Assembly: GCF_045679555.1 (NCBI RefSeq)
Contig: NC_092099.1
Location: 9,284,076 to 9,348,075, forward strand
Source: Salvelinus alpinus
Taxonomy: Eukaryota > Chordata > Actinopteri > Salmoniformes > Salmonidae
Direction of reading: 5' to 3'
Length of the DNA stretch: 64,000 nt
The translations under genes and the position numbers were made by a program. The notes under the pieces are model-generated. The model did no database searches. It saw nothing but the letters and a program-made list of their open reading frames with translations, and had not been told where the DNA came from. Positions 37,800 through 48,735 of this stretch are shown one piece after another (the first letter of the stretch is position 1; every line of letters starts with the position of its first letter).

Positions 37800-40700
37800 C
37801 TCTGACATTAACTTTATAAACAACACTTGAAAATGCAGCCAAGCCTACTGACAAAATAGCTATATAGGTTTACATGTTTATATGTCTTACAAATACGGAG
37901 GCCTAATGCATTTACTGTATTATTTGTTACATTAGCCTACTGGAAATAAGCAGATATCAGATGTACTTTTGCAGAGACCCATTTTTTAAGTTGCGCAATT
38001 ATTTGAACACATGTAAGTGGGCCTGGTGTGAGGACATGCTGGCAGCACCTCAAAGGTCCCTGCCTGTACGGCCATCTCTGTGCCGGGTCTGGTCTATCTC
38101 TTTGACTAGGATGGTAATAATGCATGTCACACTGCTTTTACCCACGTCCAGCGCTCCCAAAACCGACTCTGGGAATTCTCCGAAAAGGTCAAGTTTGGTC
38201 ACTAGTAATTGAAGCTGATGATATCTTGGGTTTGAAGAAATACTGTATGTAATATTTAACATTCTAGAAATATGCATTAACCATCAATAGACATGGCAGC
38301 ACTCAAAAGACACACATACACACACACACAGATTTCCTCTGATTATGCCCCCTGACCTTTTGCTCCATGTCTGCAGGGTTGCAGGAGGCCAGTTTACCTA
38401 GGTTAGAGGGGGGCGGAGCGGGGGAGAGGGTCTAAGCTAGATAGGCTGATCTTAAACAGTGAATGGGGGTTATACAATGTGGTCTTGGGCCAAGAATAAG
38501 CAGTTTCATCGAATTCAAGTTAACTCTATTTAAATGTTTTATATTTTTATCTAATATCTTAAGCTGCTCGTCTATTACAGTTTTATAGTTTGTCATGTAT
38601 TTGTATGTTTTATGTGGACCCCAGGAAGAGTAGCTGTTGCTTGTGCAGTAGCTAATGGTACAACAGCTACTCAACCTATATGGGCGTTTTGTCTTTATCA
38701 TGACCCAAGTCAATGTTTATAGTGCATCATAATTCTACTGTATTTCATGTTGTAAAACACTTGTTAGATTGATGCCTTATCCTGGTGAGAGTGAGGGGTG
38801 ATTCTCTCCTATGAGCATCTGCGTGTGTGTGTGTCTGCAATGCATGTATGTGCATGTGTGTGTATGAGATGACCCGCATCAGATCAAAGATGAGCTCAGG
38901 GCCGTATTTCACCCTGGCAGAATGACGCATTCATATCTCCCTGACACCTCCAAACCAGCTCCACATGGGCCCGGCCTCCCCTTAATAAGCCTAGATCTTT
39001 TCTACAGAGGCCTGTCACATCAATCGAGACACATCCTCCGCGTGCAGCACGCTGACTTCAGATCAGGGTAATAAATAGAAAACGAGTGGCCGGGGGGAGG
39101 CGTGGAAAAAAATAAATAATAAAAAGATGACCCGGCATGTGCGGCATCAGTCAAGGCTTTTATGAAGCGTCTGCCTAGAAAGCCAAATCGATGGGTTTGG
39201 CCCCCGCCAAGGGCTTCAGATCTGACAAAGGTTAGGGAAGTGTTATGAAAGGTTATGAACGAGATGATTTGTTGGGGCATTATGTGATGAGTGGAATTTT
39301 ACTGTCCATGTGCATGCCAGGATTGGTTACCTCGGGGTTTGGGCCGCAACCCTTACAAGGCTTACCCCAAATGATCTTGGCAAGTGGATCTAAAGCAGTC
39401 AGATGAGAGCACAGTGTGTGTGTGTGTGTGTGCACGCGCGCATGAGTGTGGCTGTCCATCCATCCATCCATGTGTGTGTGTCCATCCGCGTGTGTGCACG
39501 CTCGCGCGTGTGTCTATGTGTCATGGTGTGTGAGTGAGAGAGTGAGGGGGAGCATGTGTTTCATACCAAGATGAACAAAAGATGTTCAGCAGAGAAAGAG
39601 CTCCAGCTGGTTTTCATCGGTAGCACTGCTTGTGTCAATTACTTACAGTGCAATCACTTTTAATGTTGCTACTGGTTTTGCTGCTTCCATGAACAGATTA
39701 CCGTTCACATCACATACCGATACCTGTTGCTCTGCAATTGCAATTGATATTGCTTGTATTTTCCAAACCTGCATTTCCTAGTACCGTCATTACTCTGAAA
39801 CACACAAATGTCCTGCTTTAGCGTGTAGGCCTTTCCTGCAGTCAAATGACCTAGTGGCCTCATGGGTGGAATGCTATTCATGGTTTGCCTAATTTCCTAA
39901 TTAATTAACATTATTTAAAGGGAAAAGCCGAAAATCTGGTGTTTCTATGTCAAACTGTTTTGTTTTATTACAGTCTTCTGTGATCAATATAACGTGTGCT
40001 ATTGGGATGCAAACTCAAAATGGAATACATTTACACTCTATATCTGACATGGTACAGGTGTCTTCTTTTTTTAAGCCCATAACCATGTGTGTGAGGTGTA
40101 TACTTTTGTTTCAAAGTAGATTTGTTTCAAATGACCAATAAAACACTGTGTGACCCTGATTTAGCCCACTGCAGTAAAAGGTTAAACATCACATTCAATG
40201 TGGCACACTGAATTGCTAACCCTGTATCACCTCTTTAACTTAATACGAGGAGTAGTCTTGTATGGCACGTAAAGATACACTCCTGGCTGTGACGTTAGCA
40301 TTTCTGTCCCCTGTCATTTTGACAAGCAGCTGAGGACAAACTTTGCTCTGTTAGCCACCCTTGGACACACTGAGTGACACATGAAGGGAACCAGGAGAGT
40401 AAACAATTCCCCACACACACTATAGTCTGTAAACATCACCTGTTCAGGGACCACTACTACCAGGGAAAGACTGGGACCAGAAATCGGGCCATGCAATTCT
40501 AACACACAGGCCCATTTTTTCCTCTAGGATTACACATCAGCCCATTACTTTCCTCAATTTAGACAGGCCCGCTTGACTAAAGATGGACCAGCCCATCTGG
40601 CATTTGCTAGAACTACCCAATAGCTGGTCCATCTCTGACTACCACCAACACCACCACTACTGCCGACCATTACCCAATCAAGGAGTAAGTGGCTTTTCAA

Positions 40701-41070
40701 CAAAATGTAGAGATTTCCCCATATTGCAGCACTCTTTTCCAGTAAGGAGGACTTCTTCAGCATTACCAATGAAAATGTCCTCATAGGTATTGGTTATACA
40801 AGTTCGGACAACACCGGAGAACATAGACTCTTAGAGTTACAAATGTAATCTCTGATTACTGTAAGATAAAACGTTGAGAAAGAAAGACCCCACTCATAGA
40901 CAAAATGTCCAGATCATGTCCACATTTTTGAACAGGTGTAGATGATTAAAAGATGCATTGCGAACTGATTTTGATCACGTCTTATAAGTGTAAAACAGAC
41001 AAGATGAGGACTCATGACCCATGTTGGCGCCAGGTTTAAACAGAGTTTCTGTTTCATATACACTTGGAGC

Positions 41071-41137
41071 TGGTTTCCCAGATGTAGATTAAGCCTAGTC
41101 CTGGACTAAAACCAGGTCGAGGTTTTCTGGGAAGCCG
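41071..41137. mobile_element. Short palindromic MITE
   Basis: GGTTTCCCAGATGTAGATTA with AGCCTAGTCCTGGACTAAAA on the left, then TTTTCTGGGAAGCCGGCC on the right: the reduced form of a palindromic salmonid element with GGTTTCCCAGA/TCTGGGAAACC ends. Confidence 0.6.
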
Positions 41138-41183
41138 GCCCGAGGTTTTCCTTACCTATGACATCATATGGGTGGCATGCAGG

Positions 41184-41376
41184 TAAAAAAAATAAAAAAT
41201 ATATTATTAGGCAAGTCAGTTAAGAACAAATTCTTATTTACAACGACACCCTTGTGGGTTAAGTGCCTTGTTCAGGGGCAGAACGACAGATTTTGACCTT
41301 GTCAGCTCGGGGATTCGATCTACCAACCTTTCAGTTACTGGCCCAACGCTCTAACCACTAGGCTACCTGCCGCCCC
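41184..41376 (-). mobile_element. tRNA-derived SINE
   Basis: Minus strand: GGGGCGGCAGGTAGCCTAGT with an A-box-like TAGCCTAGTGG, a B-box-like AGATCGAATCCCCGAG, then TCTGTCGTTCTGCCCCTGAA, TTGTAAATAAGAATTTGTTC, CTTAACTGACTTGCC and an A/T-rich tail. Its 3' tail is shared with the SINE at 37462-37634. Confidence 0.85.
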
Positions 41377-41554
41377 TTATCACACAATACAGTTTGATAA
41401 TCAGACCCTATATTTATGGTAAGCCCCTTTGGTGAATGAAGCAAGAGGCAATATCAGTGAGTATATGTTGGTGGGGCCATAAAACCATAGGCACTAAATC
41501 ACAAAGATTCATTCTTCACTGTAGTATACCTCTCAGTGGCTCTCGATTCATACA

Positions 41555-41850
41555 CTATATATACAAAATTAGTGTATTTGGCTATTTCAGCCTCACCCAT
41601 TGCTTACAGATGTATAAAACCGAGTACACTGCCATGCAATCTCCATAGACAAACACTGGCTGTAGAATGGCCTTAGTGAAGAGCTCAGTGACTTCCAATG
41701 TGGCACTGTCATAGGATGCCACCTTTCCAACAAGTCAGTTCACCAAATTTCTGTCCGCTAGAGCTGCCCCGGTCAAGTGCTGTTATTGTGAAGTGGAAAC
41801 GTATAGGAGCAGTATGTAACAATGTGTGTAACAGCTTGAAGCATTTAGGA
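41555..41850 (+). mobile_element. Tc1-like transposon fragment (5' part)
   Basis: Starts at the TACACTATATATACAAAA terminus near 41555 and reads into CACTGGCTGTAGAATGGCCT, GATGCCACCTTTCCAACAAG, GAGCTGCCCCGGTCAAGTGC and TTATTGTGAAGTGGAAACG, the N-terminal helix-turn-helix region of a common teleost Tc1 transposase. The catalytic part is gone. Confidence 0.75.
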
Positions 41851-42069
41851 TTGTTTAATATGATGCAGGTTTCTCATAGATGTTCAATCTCCAGTGTGGA
41901 CAGGGGCACGGGGTGCCAGACGCCCTCAGAGGCCTCCAGTACATTCAGGGGTATAGAGAACAAAATAGGTGGGAATTTTCCCATTCTATGTGCAATAAGC
42001 CTATCCTCACTGTTGAGTTACACTCAGGTCAGGATATGCTGACTGTGCCCAATGTTGAAGTCTAGCATA

Positions 42070-44150
42070 TTGGGCCCAAAAAAGGGACTTGTCAAAAAGT
42101 CAATAGATCAACAACAACAAAAATCTGCCTAGTTACTTCTAATATGTCTATCTGTTTTATCAGTAGTTTGCAAGAAATTTGTAACTTAGAGACTGTAGCT
42201 AAATGAGAATATATTGGAGAAACTTTTGGGATACTTCCATCAAAATGCTTCACTTGGCCATGGTAACAATGTTTGAGGCATACATGTTATAAAAAACTAA
42301 AACTTTGTACCTATTGTCTGTGCATATTGCTTTGGGAATTGAGAAAATCGAACTGGTATTTCTCTCCACTGAAAGTGAGGCCCTAGTGCAAAGTCATGAA
42401 CTTTCTCCCCTGGCTTCCCCCCACAGTGAGACTCAACTCACACCCAACTCAAACACGTTTCATTGACTTGACAGTTAAAGAAAACGGTGTTGCCAGAGCA
42501 ATTATGTTGGCGAAAACGCAATTATATTCATTATGCATGTACAACCTCCAAGATCTGAACCCAACTTCAAACACCGTCTGGAATAGAGGGTTTCTTGCTG
42601 ATGGGACAGAGAGTCAAAGACTAATTAAGTAAGAGAGTGAGAAAGGGAATGGAGAGGGAACGGTCAGTAGGGTTCTGACAGGGGGAAGTTCACTCCTCTG
42701 CCTCCTGCACTAACACAGCTAGCATAATTAGCATTGCATTTGTGACCCTGGTGCCAAGGTTAGCAGGGTAAGCATAGCTGCTGGGCCCAGGTTAACTGTG
42801 CCCTGTTTAGGTACACAGTGCCTAGGTGATCTGGAAGGCTAAGGCTGGGCTGGGCACTGGGCCAAAGGGGAGATGACCAAACTAAAGACTATAGGCAAAC
42901 ATGGGACCTGTTTGCTTTGCTGATTGGCTAAGACGAAGGGGTGAAGATGGGGTCGTCGTCAGCGGATGTCAACACTGAGGTAACACTTACAGTAAACTGT
43001 CAGTCCCAGCTCCTTACATATCACCTAGCCTACACCCCAGGCCCATATCCTTAGGCCTTGTATAAGGAGTTGAGTGGACTTCTGCATTGTCTACAGCACA
43101 ATAAACTTCACTCTTGTGGAGCTCAATCCAGACACCAATATGATCACTTCATAATAAAATCACACACTGTGTAAAAGTATGGCTGTATGGACATGCTAAC
43201 ATGCAATTTCTCTATCCAGGCTAGACTAGCATTACAAGCAACTACTGCTACAATTGCTTACAGCCCTCTAAGTGCTTAACAACTAGAAAAGCCTTAAAGC
43301 GTCTCTGTTTATCTAGACTCTCTGCTTAGAGTGTTTGCGCTGTGCACCAGGAGAGCTGTGATTCCAATCCAAAGAGGAAATTATTGAAGGTCCCAATGCT
43401 CGTCTGAGAATACTTCAAATGGGGCCCCCCGCCGTTCGGCCCCATCAGCAAAGGGCCCCGAGACGTATTGTAAAGACGACAGCAGGCTTTCCCCACACAC
43501 CACTCTGAGTTATTAGCTCCCAGGCTAAAGCAGCACAGCGGCCCTGTGAAGAGGAATGGTAATGAGAAAAGCAGATGAGGTATTTAACTAGCGTTTCACA
43601 GCTATTAAAGAGGCGTAGACCGACTGGCCACCGGTCGGTCTGGTGTGGAGTCAGCATTTCTCTTCGGCTTCTGCTTCATCCAATGGCTCTTCCGTTCTCG
43701 CCTTTCCAAATTACTTCAGGTATTTGTGATGCTGTTATTTCTTAATTAAATGGTTTGAATCAAATGTATTAACTTAATTGTAACTTAGGACATCCTCGTG
43801 AAATGTTTTGTTATTTGTAATATTGTGAGTTCTGAAATGGTCTTTATAAAAAAATGTAAAAGCTTTTATGCATTTAATTTCCTTGGCACACACACTTGGT
43901 TTCCTATGAAAGCCACAGTCTGTAAGACTGCCTATCACTGCTGGCCCAGGAGTGACTTTTGGGCCTGCAGTCCAGATAAAAAAAATGCCTATTGAACATA
44001 GCCTTTGTAGAAAGCAACTCATTTCATGGGGAGTTGTAAAAGACGAATTGTCTGAGGACTGTGCTTGAGTAGGAGGATGGAGAGAATAGACGTTGAACAT
44101 CAGAGTGATCGAAGATTCATTTGGATGGGAAGTAAGCCCAGATGCAGTGT
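42070..44150. other. Intergenic, nothing recognised
   Basis: Mostly unique DNA with short open frames lacking any family resemblance. No repeat with clear ends was found. Confidence 0.35.
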
Positions 44151-44155
44151 GATGT

Positions 44156-44333
44156 TACATTTACTTCATTTAGCAGACGCTCTTATCCAGAGCGACTTCC
44201 AGGAGCAATTAGGGTTAAGTGCCCTGATCAAGGGCATATTGACAGATACTTCACCTAGTCGGCTCAGGGATTCAAACCTGCCACCTTTCAGTTACTGGCC
44301 CATCACTTTTAACCGCTCGGCTACATGCCCCCA
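44156..44333 (-). mobile_element. tRNA-like SINE copy
   Basis: Minus strand: GGGGCATGTAGCCGAGCGGT (A-box-like), GGCAGGTTTGAATCCCTGAG (B-box-like), and at the other end CATTTAGCAGACGCTCTTAT with CCAGAGCGACTTCCAGGAGC as read on the plus strand. That last block is a very widespread teleost repeat word. Confidence 0.75.
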
Positions 44334-46012
44334 TTACCATAGAGACTTCTTCTTTCACTTAGACCTCAGTGTGCGACATCGCACGGAATCCCTTCCATGA
44401 GCGGGTTTCATGTAAGTATAGCCATGCCGGACATATTTTTCTTCTTACACCAATAAACAGTTCCGAAAGCAGCCCTTTCCTGTCAGCTGATGTTTTGCCC
44501 TTCCGAGAGAAGTATAACAAGTTAGAGCCATATGATGGAACCCAGTTACAGAACAATGTTGCTGTGAGCGAATTGGGGCGTCACAGTCTACTAAAAGCCA
44601 CAATGGTTATTTCAATTAGTAATACCTATTCTTTCTTGAAGAATGGGCTGTAAATGCTTTATGAGCTTAGTACAACTCTTACCCTATCATAACCCCTATC
44701 TCATACTGATATTCAAATTGTGTTTCTATCATGTACTTTTTGTGTGTGCTGTTGTTGCATTATTATTTCAGGTTCAAACATAAAACATATCAGAAGCCCT
44801 GGCCTAACCAATAGGCCTTTTCTTAAAATAAACATAGGCATTTTCTATCGTCCTGCATATACACATATAAGCAGTCTGAGCATGTCCTATTATGTCAGGG
44901 AAACTGCTTCGAGATTGTTAAAGGGGTTTACCCCAATCCAGATCGAACCCTCCATACTGTAGCCGACTGATGAATTGACAACTTAATTTTCATTCTCCCG
45001 GAGATGTGTAGCATTTTTTACAGGCGTTTCGCTCTACTTCCTTTGGATCCCCGTGTCGCTCAACAGAATGCGAGGCGCTAATTATATTTACACAGGTTGG
45101 AGGCCCGGGGTTTCACGAGGTCGCCCGATAAACACACCTGTCAGCCCACAGCGAACTAGCAACCCAGTGCTCGAGACTTTATGGAGTTTGTCCATTTTGG
45201 TAGGACTAAACCGGATGTTAAATCAACAAACAAACATTGGACGAAAAAATAAACTGGAACAAGTCTTGATGCAATCCACAGACTGGTGCCCCATACACAT
45301 CGTGACGTATTTCATTATGCCAAACGTCATGTTCACGACATTTTACCACGCTACTGAATTGACACGTGTGTTTGTAACACAAGACGGAGGAGATCCTGTC
45401 GCTCGTCTAGAGATCGCATTTATTTTGGGAGATTGCTAAATATGACCTTTTCATTCAAGACATGGTAAATAGATTGTTTCAGGTGATAATAAAACATGTT
45501 TTGTTTAATTACTTTTTCCTCAACTTGTTTCTCTAACTTTATAGCAAGTCAAGCTAGGTTGCGCTGCAGAGCAGCTGGCTAGCTAAAAGCTAGGTTGAAA
45601 ATATCACTAGCTAGCGACTTCTACATAATAATTAGCATAAAAAAACAAATTCCATTACCATCACAACAATAAACTAAAACAGGAGGCACTACTATTCAAA
45701 TAGTACTCACTTCTAGGAATGGATAATTGTTTACAAGTTGCTAGCTATCACATAAAGTATGTGGAATCCGTCTCTCAATGGAGCCTTCAAACGCAAGGGG
45801 GGCGTTGTGATTCCACTCTGTTGTGGACATCCGTTACGCGAGTTACGCGTTACGTTACTGAGTGCTTATGGGTATGGTGAACAAGGCTTGACTGGACATG
45901 CTTGCAGTGGACCTCGGAATTTTCCATCTCTTTGCTCACTTGTCTCATACGAAAGGCATTCTAGGCTAGGCGTGCTGTTGGGGCCAGGGTCAGGGTCATA
46001 GCCAGTAATTTA

Positions 46013-46200
46013 GGGTTCTATTCGATCCGTATCGCGGAAATTCAGCGTTACAGCGTGATTGAAAATTAAAAGCAATGTTCCCGCCTTCGCAGAGATTGTA
46101 TTCAAGGTAAACGCTGCAGATGTAGGCTTAATAAGAAATTACCTTTACATTTGTAGCTCGCTATCTGTAACGCTTTAGGGATACAGATTGACCAGAGCCC
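46013..46200. mobile_element. PIF/Harbinger-type MITE with TTA target duplication
   Basis: 188 bp from GGGTTCTATTCGATCCGTAT to ATACAGATTGACCAGAGCCC. The ends are inverted repeats (GGGTTCTATTCGATCCGTAT against GGGCTCTGGTCAATCTGTAT). TTA flanks both sides (46010-46012 and 46201-46203), the 3-bp duplication typical of PIF/Harbinger. Confidence 0.85.
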
Positions 46201-46209
46201 TTAGAGGTT

Positions 46210-48230
46210 TATGATTACTTTATTTTTAAGTTCAGTACAGAAAACACTGGTAGATAGAATTTGAATGTCCATCATTTCTCTTTGTCCAATAATTACAATT
46301 TATTCCACTCTTATAAATTATTAGCTGATTTCCCCTTATATTTAATGACCGAGATCATGAGTAAGTAGACATATTTTCTAGCCTAGCCTACTTCATCAAA
46401 GTAAAAGGCTGGAGTAGGCCTTCTGCACCATTGTGTAATGTGTATATCAAAAAAACGATATTTATGCTATGCAATACTGTGTATTAAAGTAGGCCAACCA
46501 TGTATGTAAAAATGTATGTAAATTGTATATGTGACAAAATAACTGTAAAAACAAAAATGTAAAATAAAGTTATGTTCCCCAAAGAGGATGGGCAAATAAA
46601 ACATAATTTTTCTTAATGACCGCAGACTAAAAATCCAAGGAAAAGGCTTGATTGTGTGTGTGATTGACATTTTCTGAATTTCTACATATTTTTCCTACCG
46701 TAATGGACAAAGCGTCACTGTCCTGTAGTTGAAAGATTGTTCCATGTTCGGGTGCTCCCCAGTCCCCAACACTCAATGACTATCCAATAGTTTCCAATAG
46801 AGGGAGGTAGTGGTCAACGAGCATTAAAGTCATTAATTATAGTCTACCTCCAAGATCAGTAGATAATCAAGCACATTACTTGTTTAATCAAGTACATTAC
46901 ATGAATTGTGACATTAGATGAATGGCTGTTGTTGTTGTGATGAATGGTGCTCAATATAAGTTGAGTAAACAACCATAGAAACGAACAAAGTCATTTATTT
47001 CACAGTCCATAGTGTAAAGCACTTATTTACATCCCCAGTCAAGTAAAACAGGTGTACAGTAGGCTAGAGAGCAAAGGGGGAGTAAAGACAACACCTGCCC
47101 TGTCTATGTAACATGGGGTGTGGCGTGGAGGGGGGGCCATGGAGGGGATTGGTGTAAGGTGGTGGTTAAAGAAAGGGTGTAACCCTGAAGGAGGTGATGG
47201 GAATGGATCCACAGGTGACACACAAACACACACACACACACACCTGTGGGAGGGATGACACTCCCATACTCCCATTTAGGGTCCTCTGAGAAACCTCATC
47301 GCCATCCCCCGTAAGTCTCCCCCACCCAAATGGACTTCCCATATTGCTGTGTGTTCCTGCGTAACTGTTTCCTATGAGGGTCATTAGCAGCACTAAAAGT
47401 ACACGTGCAGGAGAACAGAGGGAGTGTGTGCACTGGGTATACTCCTTCTGGCTCTGTTTACTACGTCTCTGACTAAACCATACGTAGTATCATGGATTAC
47501 ATGATGACATTGAGAGTCATTTACAGTGACAGTGTCAGTGAGGCCTTAAGCTGGTCCCAGTGAATAGAGCCAGCTAAGTGGGAACAGAATGTGGAGTCAC
47601 CTGAGTACGTCTTTTAACCATAAGGGAAATAGCTAAAGCAAATGCTGCTGTGTGTGTGCAGGGGGAAAGCTAAAGGTCTCTACAGTGGGCCTGGACACCA
47701 CAGCTGCAGATTCAATGTCACCAACAGGGCTTCGGGAACCATTACAAATACACACAGGTCGGTTGGATTCATTCCATCTTCGTTTCAAACTCCTAACCAA
47801 CATAGAGGAATACAGTCAGCATGGGGGGAATAATCTAGAAAACATACTGCCTAATTTCATTGTGTTAGGAATTCCCTGATTTGCCATCAAGCACAAATCC
47901 ATTCCCCAGTCCAACCCGGTTTTACAGTTTCACCTCAATACTCACAAGCACTAGAAAAACAATATACAGGTATCTTCATAATAAGTAGTATGACTATCAA
48001 AATGGTCCATTTGATGACATAATACATTATTGATTAAAGATAAACAACTAGCAACGATAAATAAAAAAAAGTTGAATAAATCATTCATAAAAAAGGAATG
48101 TTAATACATCAAAATAACACCAAATAACCAAAATTATCAATACAAAATAATAAATAAATTAACAAATTGACGAATAAATACATAAATTAATTTAAATAAG
48201 TACAATGATTAATTCATTGGGATAAATTAA
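46210..48230. other. Intergenic with simple repeats
   Basis: Short CA tract at about 47222-47242 and an AT-rich AAATAAAT-like tract at about 48055-48210. No gene recognised. Confidence 0.4.
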
Positions 48231-48359
48231 CTTACTGAAATGTGGGTGTCACACAGTCTAATTTACATCATCAAGTCCCTTGTAACAGTGTCTAATGAAC
48301 AACAGCAAAAGGTTTCAAATGAACACTTCAGTATCATACTCCATACATTCTGGGGGGGT

Positions 48360-48365
48360 TTTATT
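48360..48365 (-). terminator. Candidate polyadenylation signal of the Fer-type bHLH gene
   Basis: AATAAA on the minus strand about 335 nt after the stop in exon 2. It is a chance-prone six-base word, kept because of its position. Confidence 0.3.
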
Positions 48366-48697
48366 ACCAAGGTTAATTCAGTCCCATGCCAGCCTGCTTC
48401 TCTCCCCTGTGACAAGCACCATCCCCATGGGCTTGAGTCTGGCCCCGGTCCCCCATTCACTGTAAAACAACGGGCAACTCCAGAGAAACACTGGCCCTCA
48501 ATTACCAATCCACAACACATTCAAATATTAAAAGCTGTGAGGGGCGCGGATGGCTGCAGAGAGAGGTGCACGACCTGGTGAGAAGTCTGCAGATGTCACT
48601 CAGCCCCTGATGTGATGCTGCCATTGACACGGACAGAGAAGGGGGCGTAAAAACCCCCCCCCCCCCCCCCCTAGTACTTGGGTCGCTCCATCCTGAG

Positions 48698-48735
48698 TTA
48701 ATCCCACTTTATCCAGGAGAGCCGGGCTGTCAGAT
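48698..48735 (-). CDS. Exon 2 of the Fer/PTF1A-type bHLH gene (38 nt)
   Basis: Follows a pyrimidine-rich acceptor ending CTCACTCTAG. With the G carried from exon 1 it reads [12 protein letters not shown] and TAA at 48700-48698. The phase fits and the sequence makes a compact aromatic/acidic C-terminus. It is far too short to appear as an open frame on its own. Confidence 0.88.

Noticed and set aside
45053-45439. 128-codon open frame on the + strand
   Set aside because: No recognisable domain, no splice or promoter context, composition like the surrounding DNA.
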